Shown: in pieces, positions 1 through 10,144 of the stretch
Numbering within the stretch: the stretch's first letter is position 1
Layout of the letters: each line of letters begins with the position of its first letter
NCBI GenBank assembly: GCA_027576995.1
Contig: JANBQC010000292.1
Coordinates: 1 to 33,666, forward strand
From: Dimargaris cristalligena
Taxonomy: Eukaryota; Kickxellomycota; Dimargaritomycetes; Dimargaritales; Dimargaritaceae
Direction: 5' to 3'
Length of the DNA: 33,666 nucleotides
Program-made: the position numbers and the translations under genes
Notes under the pieces: generated by a model
Databases searched by the model: none
Told to the model about the DNA's origin: nothing
The model's input: the letters and a program-made list of their open reading frames with translations, nothing else

Positions 1-1136
1 ATAAATACTCCCCCTTGCTGCCACCTCTTGGAACAGCAAGTCTATCATCACCTTTCCCTTTTTATTATCTATCTTTTTGAATAAAGTTCAGTTTTCAAGG
101 ATTTGAGTTCAGTTCTTTACACCTGTATAAGAAGAAATATATGGTCTTAGATTAGCCTGCTCAAAGCCCTGACTTAGGTCTAATTAAGTTTATCTGGGTC
201 CAGGTAAGGATAGACCTGGCTAAGAAGATCTAGACCACTAGCCCCAGGATGAAGCCAAATACATTATTACTTTAATGTAGGAAGTTATTGATATTACCTA
301 CCTGGTACCATATTTTGAGAGCACACTAATTAAAATGTAGGCTGTACTAGATGCTAAGGTTAGTTTAACCTGATATTAAATAAAAGTATTATACTTTGCT
401 CTGGCTTTCTAATGTAATTATTTTTACTATAGACAGTACTATATACAAGTCAATACATCATTTTGAAATATTTATATTTTTATTTTTATACTAAGACTGG
501 GTGTCTCACTTTTACTGGTCATAACTGTACATTATATATAACCTTTCCCCCATCCAGGCTCTATCCTTCATACTAATTACTTATATATTAATCCCCAAAG
601 TCTCTTCTAGATACTAGTGGCCATCCAGCTAGCCTATTTACCTATCCCTTTAGTCTTAGTAGGATTACTCTTGGAACCTCCCTTGGGAGCCATCCCTACA
701 TATATATAATAGACCCCCAGTGGGGCCTGTTAGGACCTTGGCTTATTCTTACCTCTAATTTATCTAATAAACTCTTATAAATACTCACCCCCTTGTACTA
801 ACTAGTAAGTGTGTCCTACTGTATATCTCTTAAATATCTATTACCTCTGGCCCCCATTAGTTAGTACTTTACCCTTATACTTAATACTAGTAACTGCTTG
901 GCTAGGCCTAAGTTATTCCTATTATTGGAAGCCTATCCCAGGACTCTCAATGGACAAAGAGTAGTTAACCTGTGTAATACTATGTAATTTTATTATTATT
1001 CTATACTATATATCATCTAAATACACAATAAATAAGTTGTTAACTAGACCAGGCTCTACAGGACTAACAAATATTTTTTTTCCCATTATTATGTAACTTA
1101 GTACTATAAACATTTGGACTGCAATTATGACCAATG
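1..1136 (-). repeat. CpG-free, AT-rich mobile-element remnant (left copy)
   Basis: No CG dinucleotide occurs from base 1 until the first one near 1137, although the genes next to it are CpG-rich. No intact ORF is present. On the minus strand, 1032 to 1009 reads F-I-V-Y-L-D-D-I and then a TAG. This resembles the YxDD catalytic box of LTR-retrotransposon reverse transcriptase. The reverse complement of about 970-530 aligns, with gaps, to the plus strand from about 32944 onward. Anchors are 928-948 against 32966-32987 and 741-772 against 33141-33176. I infer a decayed retroelement that lost its CpGs through methylation-driven C-to-T change. The family (Ty3-like) is uncertain. Confidence 0.6.
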
Positions 1137-1610
1137 CGTGATTGCCTTTGGCCTCCATTAGAGATATAGCTCCAGAAGTGGTTCAAAAATATAGATAGTT
1201 TTGCTACTGACAATTCAAAATACTTGGCTGGAAAATCTGCTACTATAAGGCCACTGGAAGCGATGAGGTTTATAGCACTGAGAGATTAGATCTTGAAATC
1301 AAGATGGCGTACTTTGATTACACCTCGAATCCGTCCATACTACCATGCTCCTTGATCGCATCCTCTGGTTACATAGTCCAGACAAAGCCCATGAGCTCAC
1401 TGCAGAAGTAAAGGGTCGTAATTATCCCCAGTTCTGGCTGCTGGGGCAATAAAAGCACGCCGAGAGGAATGATTATATTTACACAATAGCCAATATCATG
1501 GTTGAGTGGATACAAATTTTATTAAAAATGTTCATTCAACTACTTTATAGAAAGAGAACCGACCCAGAATCTAGGGTTATATATAAATAGGGAATTGAAG
1601 AAGACTCTCT
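1137..1610. other. Intergenic, 3' flank of MRD1
   Basis: CpG reappears here, so this marks the boundary between the mobile-element block and unique sequence. I see no gene. The stretch nearest MRD1 is AT-rich and holds its probable polyadenylation signal. Confidence 0.5.
1518..1523 (-). terminator. Candidate MRD1 polyadenylation signal AATAAA
   Basis: TTTATT on the plus strand reads AATAAA on the minus strand, about 90 bases after the MRD1 stop codon, in an AT-rich setting. The position is right for a cleavage and polyadenylation signal, but the motif is common by chance in such sequence. Confidence 0.4.
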
Positions 1611-4600
1611 TTATTCTTCATCGTTCAATTTTATACGTTTGGAGTGACGTTTGTCCTCCACCGCCGCCCGGTAGTCCTTGGTTGACCGGGCCCGCAGTTC
1701 CTCCAGGTCCGTGGTATCCTTCTCAGCAAATTCAATCACCAAGTGACGACCGTATAAATGGGTATGATTCAGGGTATCCTTGACCCGCTTGGCCTCCTGC
1801 AGGGTCAGGAATTCGGCAAAAGCAAAACCGCGGTGACTACCGTCCATCTTCGAGGGCAAGCGGATGGACTTGAGCTGCCCGTAATTACTCAGGAGCTCCC
1901 GCAATTCCTTCTTGGTGGCCTCGAAGGCCACGTTACGAATGACCAGTTTGGTAGACCCTTGGCCCTGGGTCGCCGATTCGGCCGCGGCCCGTTTAGCCCG
2001 GCGCGAGGAGGACTGGTCACCGGTGACGTGGTTGGTCAGTTTAACCTCCAGGGCGTGGCCGTCTAGGACCCGACCTTGGAGGGCCTGGATGGCCCGCTGG
2101 GCCAGCTGCGGGGTCTGGTATTCCGCAAACCCGAACCCCATCGAGAGCTGGGAGCCGGGGTGCTTGGGATCGGGTTTCATACGGATCACCGCCGAACGCA
2201 GCCCCGGGATGGAGCCGCACAATTCCTGGAAGTCCGCATCCTGGGTCAGGAAACTGAGGTTCTTAATGAACAGCGTAACGCCCTGGACCGGGTCACTGGC
2301 ATTCGAATCGGCCGAGCCCTGAATGTCGCTAGCCTCAGTAGCAGTAGCATCCACGCCCTTGGATTTGGTAGTGGCCGACGAGTCTAATCGGGAGGAATCG
2401 GTAGCGGAAGCAGCAGTTGCAGAGGCGGCCTTTTGTTTCTTGTGCACTTTAGCGTTGTATTTGTCCTTAAACAGCCCCACGGGGGCCTTTTCCAAGTAAA
2501 TGACCGAGTCTTTGAAGCGGCGGTAGGCCAAGAAGCGGAAGGCTGACCGGGCTTCACTGGCCTCCAAAAACTCCACGACGGCAATCGTACGGGCCGGAGG
2601 CAGTAGTATGCGACCAAGATTGCCGTGTTTGCCGAAAATATCCCGAAGTTCCTCCTCGGTGGTGGAATGGGGTATATTCTTGACGAGAATAACGGTTTCG
2701 CTGCGCTCCTTCTTGGCGAGCGAATCGAGAACCAAGCCGTGTTCCTCCAGGTACGCCTTGGTTTCGTTCAAAATATGCGTCTCGGCCAAGGCCATGCGGA
2801 CGGCCATGTTGCTGGCACTGGGGTCCAGAATCTCGTCCTTGGTGACTTCTAAGCGCTCGGCGATGGAGTCCAGGACCGCGTCTTGGCTCATGTACAGGCT
2901 GTTCCAGTTGAAATCGAGTTTACTCGTGGCCTTCTTCTTAAGTTCGCGCTGTTTCTTCACCGACGTTAGGGGCTCCCCCAGCGTGGGGTTCAGAGCGTTG
3001 AACTCCTTGGGGGTGAATTTCTCCTTAGCGGGAAGGACATGGAGCAGCCGACCCTGGAAAAATTTGGTGTCCATGGCTCTGAAGGCCTCCCACGCGTGCT
3101 CGGGCAAAACGAAGAGGATATAGGCGTAGCCCTTGGGTTGCTTGGTATCCCTCTCGATGGGCATGTGGACCTCAGCCAAAGGGCCAAACTTTTCGAATCT
3201 TTTACGCAAATCCTCCTCTGTGCAGGTGTAGGGGAGGTTACGTAGGAACAACCGACCCGTCTCCATGATGATTTCCTGCGGGTCGTAATCGGCCGCCTTG
3301 GTGTCTACTTTGCCGGGATTATCAAAGGTTGGAGGGGTTTCCGGGGCGGGCATGGTGGGCTTAGCCATCTTGGTGTCTGATACCACTTCGTCAATTGCGG
3401 CATCTACAATGGGTTCCTCGTCGGACGATGACGCCGAATCCGAGTGGGGGTTATCCCCGGTGGTCTCAGCTACCGCCTCAGCATCCAGATCCACGTCAGT
3501 CAAATCCGTATTACGCATCCTCGAGCGCACCCACTCCAGATCCGACATGGCTGGCTCGGGCGCCTCGGTAGGGGCATCCTCCCCTTCGTTTTTCTCGTCC
3601 GACTCACCGTCGGATTGCTCCTTCTTCGGAGCAGCGGATGCAGGGGTCGCTTTTTCCGTGGGTTTGCTGGGCATATCCTCGTATTCGTCGTCCGAGTCGG
3701 CAAACGTAACGTGGGTTTTGGTGACCACCATACCGGCGCCACCGGGCTTCTTATTGGGAACAGCGTGCACTTGGGCCTTGACCTTGGTCGTCTTTAACGA
3801 GGGTGCTATGGTGGTGTCATTTTGGGTGCCGGGTAAATCGTCGTTCGCCCACGTTTTCGATTGGTGGCGGGGGGCCATGACCTGCGCGAATTCCTGGAAT
3901 TTAGGGTTGTTCAGGGTGGATTCGTAAAGTAATTTCACCTGCTTCTTCTTTTTCGGGATAGCCTCGGTGACGGTTTGGTTTTGCTTTTTAATATCAATCA
4001 CATTGAACTGGTGACCACCCTTGGTCCCTTTGGATTTGGCGGTCGTCTGCTGTTGCCTGCGCTCGAATGCGGACGATCCCTCAGAATGGGCACTCCAGGG
4101 CCGGGCCAGTGTTTCGTCCTTGAAGGACTTGGCAAGCTCAACCGAGATAAGTGCTGTATCGATATAGGTGCCATTGAAGTGGCGAACGGCCAGCTGAGCA
4201 GCCTTGTCGGTGCGGAAACCGACAAACCCAAACATACGGGAGTTGCCCTCTCTATAAAAAGGAAACAGCATAATGCAAGGATATACCAGGGTTACGGAAG
4301 ATGTTAGATACAATCTCGGGAACCAGTTGCTTGGCGTCATTGAACTCACGCACCATAACTATCGGCACAAAGACCAAATCTGAAAATGGCCAACGGACCG
4401 ACCGCTGGTGTAAAACGCACAGTGACAAAGAAAATACGGATGACCTAGAAACTAGCAGCAACTTACTTGGTACGCATCAGCTTTGCATCAGTGACATCTT
4501 CTTTAGCCGCAAAATGCTGGCGAAACCGATCGTCGGTCAGGTATTTGGGTACATTTTTAACGATTATTCGGGTAGACCTTTTGGATGGGACAAGATTACG

Positions 4601-4740
4601 TGCGCAAGATAGGGATGTGGCATTAGAAAGAGTCGGCGGTATACTTAGAGTCCAGCCATGCTTAGGAGGAGTTTCTGGTATAAAAATGTGACAATGGCTA
4701 GACAAAAGCCCCAGTAATATAGTATAGTCTGGACTTACAT
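1611..4740 (-). CDS. MRD1: Mrd1, five-RRM ribosome biogenesis factor (spliced, 3 exons)
   Basis: Exons read 4740-4739, 4577-4467 and 4251-1611, giving 917 residues (yeast Mrd1 887, human RBM19 960). Mrd1 is a nucleolar RNA-binding protein of the small-subunit processome, needed for early pre-rRNA cleavages leading to 18S rRNA. Five RRMs are visible: about 3-82 (RNP2-like [11 protein letters not shown]1-like RMFGFVGF), 369-446 ([16 protein letters not shown]), 556-628 (VILVKNIP), 695-778 ([16 protein letters not shown]) and 804-882 ([16 protein letters not shown]). An acidic, Ser/Lys-rich linker of about 280 residues separates RRM1 and RRM2, and the tail is basic. Intron 1 (161 bp, donor GTAAGT) splits the start codon AT|G. 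Intron 2 (215 bp) interrupts RRM1. The spliced N-terminus [17 protein letters not shown] matches the Mrd1 start, whereas the unspliced frame gives an implausible leader. Reading frame is preserved across both junctions. I am very sure of identity and fairly sure of exon 1. Confidence 0.93.
4578..4738 (-). other. MRD1 intron 1, splitting the initiator codon
   Basis: The donor is AT|GTAAGTCC (first intron base 4738) and the acceptor is CAAAAG|GTCTACC (first exon base 4577). Joining AT to G makes ATG followed by TCT ACC CGA, which is the conserved MSTR start. If the intron is retained, the same ATG is followed at once by TAA. No other in-frame ATG lies near the RRM1 start. The nearest one upstream, at 4705, would add about 45 residues unlike any Mrd1. 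Confidence 0.75.
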
Positions 4741-5420
4741 GTTAGCTATAAATGGAGGTCTGGTGAGTCTCGGCGATTTAAGAGCTCATGTAGAAAATGC
4801 GTAAGGGAGCTATATAGCTGAATAGGTAAAGCAGATTCCTGCAACTAGAGTAGAGCGAATTCCGCCTGTAACAAGAAATTGCAAGTGTGAAAAACGACAC
4901 GGGCCGGTGGGCAATGACAATATGGTAAAATAGGCAGCAAAAAAAAAGTCGAGTGGGAATTGGCCAAAGTATAGAATCAGCTAAGAGTTCGTCAGTGAAT
5001 TATAAATGTAGGCAAATTCAAGCGGTGGCCAGTACTTTTTATTCAAGGAATCTGCAACTCGAAAGGCGGGCTATTAACTCCTACCGAGCGTTTTTAGGTT
5101 GCATGTATATACGAAAAGGTGAAGTTTTTTAGCGACTGGACTAGAAACAGTATGGGTTGATTAATTCCAGAGTCGCACTCAAATGAGCCTCTGAGCCCTG
5201 CTAGAAAAAAGAAAGCGAGCCGGAAATTAATACACGTGACTATTATATACAATGGTGTCCACTGAGATACTTCTCATCCATGGGTGATGTGGATTTGAAC
5301 CCTTATTGTAGTGCTGCGTATCAGAGGCGACGAAAACACAGAGGAAGTCGTTGACTAACAAGCACACTTGGGATAGAAATAAAGCCTGGGCTAAATTATA
5401 GCCAATATAAATCTAGTGTA
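4741..5420 (-). promoter_or_regulatory. MRD1 5' leader and promoter region
   Basis: This is the 680-base gap ahead of MRD1. The leader reads into the start as ...TATAGCTAACAT on the minus strand. A four-codon upstream ORF (ATG AGC TCT TAA, 4789 to 4778) lies about 50 bases before the true start, if the transcript begins that far up. I see no clear TATA box. The rest is AT-rich with no credible ORF. Confidence 0.35.
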
Positions 5421-5426
5421 TTTATT
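5421..5426 (-). terminator. Candidate TRAPPC11 polyadenylation signal AATAAA
   Basis: TTTATT on the plus strand gives AATAAA on the minus strand, about 130 bases beyond the TRAPPC11 stop. The position is suitable; no other support. Confidence 0.35.
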
Positions 5427-5556
5427 TTCGGGTGATCATAAAAGGGTTAAAGTAAGAGGGATGGGGTCTACAGTAGCGGTTAAACCTCCTCATTAGTGCA
5501 TCATTGAATAGGTCGCACGGTGTAAACAATTATTGGTATCCAATATCACAATGCGA

Positions 5557-8500
5557 TCACATCGAGAGGCCAATCACCTCAACAGGGAATTGGGTGTAAT
5601 TCCAGCGGCTTAATTCCTCGAGGGGTGAACCGGTCGAAGGGAGGGGGTCGCCGCCCACTAAGCCAGACGGCTGGCCACTTTCTACCGAATCCTCAACTTT
5701 CAATTGCCGCCGCCACGTTGCCTGGGCCATTCCCAAGGTTTTCCCGGCCTGCGAATTACGCTTCGAATAGCCGGAACTCGTTACCGAAACGGTGGTGTTG
5801 ACTAGGAAAGTGTGAACCACACTCTGGCCCGGCATGACTAGGACATAGTCGGGTACGGCCGCCGCTGCTGTCGTTGGGGAAGCGTCGCGGGGGTGCAGTT
5901 GCGCAAAACTCGACCAGACTACAGAGGTTCGGGGGGAGGAGCTAGAGGCCGTTGGGGACAGTGGGTGGGTGGGGATGGAACCGGGCGGCGTCTCGGGGGC
6001 TAACAGTTCGAGGTTGGACAGTTCTATTGGCCAGAAGGCAGTATTATGAAGTCGACCGGTGAGTAAATAGCGGCGAGGACTATCGACGCTAGTCCGGCTG
6101 GAATGATCAATAGCCATCCGCGGGCGAGGGCTGGGGCTTGAGCCGGGGGCTGACGGGGCGGTTTCGGGTTCGGAGGCCAGCGACGAGCGGCGGGGTTCGG
6201 TCATGGACTGCCCAGTGAAATTCAGAATCAATGCCTCTACCACCACCCAATCGTAGACATGGGAGGTGGTCTGGATATCAGCTGGCTCGTCGGACCAGGC
6301 CCATTCAGCTGAAACGGTGGGGTCTTCATCGGCGGTCATGGGCTGGTATTGGAGCTGGATTTTGATTTGACATGTCCCCGGGGAGGCAAAGTTCCCCATG
6401 GCAAACTGATACCGATGCTGGGTTCCCGCCGGTAGAGCCACCGGTGTTACCGACAAATCCAGTTCCGAGCGGCGCTCATCGGGGGGAACCTGATCAAACG
6501 GGTGGTCCGCCAAGTGCGCCAAGGGATCCGCTGTGATTAACGTAATTCGGGCGCCAATAAGCACATTGCGGCGCGACTGGTTGTCCACCCGAATCACCCC
6601 TGAAAATAATTCGTGGACTAGAATCGGGCCATCACCGGTATTACAGCTGACCTCGATGGGTAAAGGGGCGTCGACCACCGCTAGACGGTGGGTAAACCCC
6701 GTATAAGGCAAGCGGGTCCATTTCAGAGTACAAGAGCCCGTGTTTCTGGCTTCGCTAGGTAGATCAGCCTCGTCATTATTCGAGGCCTCCTCCGGTTGCG
6801 GAGTTTTAGCTTCCTTACTTGCTTCAACGGAGAGCCACTTGGGCTGGCCGAAACGGTCGAATCCAAACTCCTGGCGCGCCAAAGTGGACCACCAGGTACT
6901 CTTGGTGGCGTAGCGATCATCACCCATGGTAAAAGCACCCGGCGGGTTACGGGTGGCCAAATCGTCGAATGGGTAACTGAGCGCCAACACATGGTGTTCC
7001 GTTCGTATCTCAGCCACTATGCGTTCGAATTGGAGATCCCTCGGGTGTGACACAATGAGCTCACCCTGGAGGACTTTGTAGGAATGGTCCTGTAGCCATA
7101 AATTGGTCGACACGGGGGCTGAGGATTCACCAATTGAGTCCATCTTTTGCCATTCCACCCTCCAGAACGGCCGTTCCCCTGCCTTCACGCCCGGCAAGGT
7201 CAGCGAGCGAGTGTCCCAACGCTGGGATGTACAATTGGCCATGTGCTGAACATGATGTTGCTTACCCGATGGATTCTTATCTTCCTCGGCCTCCAACGTT
7301 GCCTCCCACGTGGGGTACGAGTTGGTCCACTCGGTATTAAACTGGGGTTGGCTAAATTCTAGACGCACAGCATCCAAGCGAAGGGGACTAGCCAGTACCC
7401 CCGGGGCCACTACTAGTACCACTTGGTAGGGCACTCGTATGGGGGTTCCTTCCCCGGTCAGAGTCAACCGATCCATGCGAAACTGGGCGAAGCACGTCAC
7501 AAAGGGGTAAATCGTGGTCATATCCACCACGATGGGTTGTACGCGGGAGATGGGTGCGCTTTCGTCCCCCTCGTCGGGTACAGCGGGTTCGGCCGGTGTG
7601 GTAGTGGGGGCCCGCTCAACGGGGGCATTCAAAGTACGTAGTAATTCGTGCTGGTATTCGCCGCGCTCCTGGCCACTGATCACCGTGGCAGGGGCCAGAA
7701 GTTCGACAAGTAACTGAATCACCGTGGGCCACATCTCGGTTTCGATGGCACAGTGCAGGGACCACCGCAGCGTGGAGGTTAGAATAGCGCCCCACTGCTC
7801 GCGACGGTAGGTCTTGGCGATGCGCTCAAAAAATTTGGCGGCCGTTTGGTATTTGCCGGCCTCAAAGTAAGTTTCTGCAATTTCGCTGGCCATGTACAGG
7901 GTGTGTCGCACGCTGCGGTACTTCTTAAACAATTCGTAGGCGTGGGTCAACAGGTTGATGGTAGTCTGGAAAAGTGGTTCGGTGGCGCCCTTCTCCTGCA
8001 AGGGGATGAGGTAGTTCTGTTCGTGCAGTCGCTCCACCATAGTGGGTGTGGGGGAGGACTCGTCGACGGCCTCTTTCGTGGCGGCCAAGTGGTCGAGTTC
8101 CTCTTGCAGTCGCTTACGGAACTGGGTACTACAAAGGGCCGCCGCGTGGTAGTGGAACCCCGGATGCTGGAGCACCGTTGCGGGATTACAGCCCGGGGTC
8201 GTTTCGTCCAACGGAGCCGGGGACACGACGGATCGGTCCAGGCCGAAGCTAGTTGGCAGGCGGAATTCAGCACCTAAGGCCAAGATGGTGGAAGTATTAG
8301 CGGAAGCGTTTAGGTTGACGCTTGACGAATTGGGGGGTAAACTGGCTGTTGACGCGCCAAGCCGGGCATTACCCACCGGCACCACTCGTGGGAGGGTGAA
8401 GGTCAGTCCATGGCGAGCCCCAATCTCCAACAGGACAGCGAAGTTCTGGTGCTGGGCGGTCATCCATTTCCAATAGTAGCTGGTGCCTTCGCCGTACCCC

Positions 8501-10144
8501 ACGGACGCCAAGAGCGATGAAAACGAATTGATGTGTCCGTTAAACAGTTCGCAGCTGGAGGCCGGAATGTCCAAGTATAGATACAGTTTGCACATCTTCC
8601 AGGCCAGGCTGTCCAGGAAGTGTTTGGCCTCCTCCCAACGTCGGGTGAACATCTTAAGGGACGGTAGGGTAACCAAGGTACCTTGGGTGATTTGGTGCAT
8701 AAACTCAATCAGGTCCGTGTAGGTAGCGTAGTAGTGCTGCAGGGCCGTCATGATATCCTGGCGGAATTCCGAAAAGACAGCCATTTTAAACTGGTAGCGG
8801 AGATTCCAGCCCAAGACCGGCAGACCGTGGGGGTCAATGACTTTAGTCTCGGAGCGGGTGGCCGCAAGGGCTTCCACGGCGGGCAAATTGGGGGCACTGG
8901 CCGAGGCCCGTTCGCTCAACGGGTGGGCTAGCCCTCCCCCGGGGGCCGCGGCCCGCGCCGCAGGTGAGAGTGGAGGTTTACCCGTGATCCGGGGGGAATC
9001 TGTCGTTGACATGGAGAATTCTTGGGGGGCGATGCGAGTGGCCTTGGTTTTGATGCGCTTGACCTGTTCCCGGTAGTACGCCATGGCATGGTCCAGCAGC
9101 GTCCGGGCGAGTACGGCCGTCTGCTCCTCCAGTTGGGCCGGGGCTACCGGTCGAACCACAATCAGGGGACTTTTAGACTCCAATTGGGCCACTTTCCGAA
9201 TCCGCTGGATCCGTTCGTCGGTATCGCTGCGTTCGCAGTCACTCTGTTCTAAAATGATAATGGGAATACACTTGATTTTGCGAAGCTTCGCCAATTTGTG
9301 GTTGTAAAGGAGGTCCGTCGCAATACGGTCGTCTGCGAGGACATCCGTCGTTCCGGAACCCGGTCCATCCCCACCTGAATCGGGGCCATTCGCCCGGCGG
9401 CCCTGGGCCAGGGTGTAGTAGCGTAAATCATGGAACGAAATCAACGCCGATGGATAGAGTTGGTGTTGTCGTAACACCCATTGGGGGGACATGAGTCCGT
9501 CGGGGTGGAGGGGTGACTCGGGGTTAAGGGGGGATAAGGCCGAGTGGTTGGTCTTGGCGGTCTCTAAAACGCTTTCTAGGGAGCTAAGGCTCTGGCCGGG
9601 GCTATATTTAAGGCGGGACGAGATGGATTGGCCCTGACGATGGTTTAATATGGTGTTAACGGTAGTACCAAGGATGAGTTGATATACAATCGTTTAGTAT
9701 ACAGCTCGGCGTAAGTGACTTGGGTGAACTCAAAACCTATCCCCGCTAAAGCAAATACTCGGGGAACAATGTACCATATAATGGACCATTGACGGCCTCT
9801 CATAGAAATGCCACAGGGACACTTGTCGGTGTGAGGCAATTGCCAGCTGGAGGAATACTTACCGCATGGACGGTCACGATGGCGAACCCCTTCAAAACCT
9901 CTTTGGCATTGTGAGTGTCCCAGTAGGAATCTAAAGGGTACTTGCCCAGGTATTCGACCATTTGGTCTCGAACTGAACGCGAGTAGGGGGATAGGCCAAT
10001 GCCCTGGGCGGCCAAGTCCGAGCTGCTGCTTGAGGTTGGGGATGCATTTCCGCTAGCCTCGGTCTCCGACTTTGAGGGGTTTGGGTTGAGAACGCCGAGT
10101 AGCGGGTAATGGTGTTGTAGAAATGGCTTGGGTAGTGACTCCAT
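5557..10144 (-). CDS. TRAPPC11: TRAPPC11, foie gras/Gryzun TRAPP subunit (2 exons)
   Basis: Exons 10144-9863 and 9633-5557 give 1452 residues, within the range of fungal homologues (human 1133). TRAPPC11 is a subunit of the TRAPP III tethering complex, acting in ER-to-Golgi traffic and autophagy. Residues around 127-150 carry the fungal block HPDGLMSPQWVLRQHQLYPS. The foie gras domain starts near YQFKMAVFSEF (about 374-384), includes the conserved HPGFHYHAAALC (about 584-595), and continues through TPR-like helices (about 650-740). The C-terminal part is the beta-rich Gryzun region and ends PVEVIGLSM. Low-complexity Pro/Ser/Ala inserts lie between domains. The donor at 9862 is GTAAGT, and both junction codons are phase 0. 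The first usable acceptor (CGTCAG, exon from 9633) was chosen. A second in-frame acceptor would start the exon at 9591, 14 codons shorter. It lies tandem to MRD1 on the same strand with about 0.8 kb between them. Identity is sure; the acceptor is less so. Confidence 0.9.
9634..9862 (-). other. TRAPPC11 intron
   Basis: 229 bp, donor GTAAGT. A branch-like GTTAAC lies about 25 bases before the acceptor CAG. A partly open frame in this interval (about 9839-9645) does not continue into exon 2 in phase, so it is treated as intron. Confidence 0.7.

Noticed and set aside
2608..3927. Long plus-strand ORFs (171 and 209 codons) opposite MRD1
   Set aside because: They are antisense to RRM-coding and acidic-linker sequence with clear homology; open antisense frames follow from its codon use.
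4463..4705. MRD1 start at the unspliced ATG of 4705
   Set aside because: It would add about 45 residues unlike any Mrd1, whereas the AT|G splice gives the conserved N-terminus exactly.
5280..5320. tRNA-like B box on the minus strand (GGGTTCAAATCC)
   Set aside because: The flanking bases do not form a T stem, and no anticodon arm or acceptor stem could be built.
9645..9839. Open frame inside the TRAPPC11 intron as an extra exon
   Set aside because: No acceptor and donor pair joins it in phase to both neighbours, and direct exon 1 to exon 2 joining keeps the frame.
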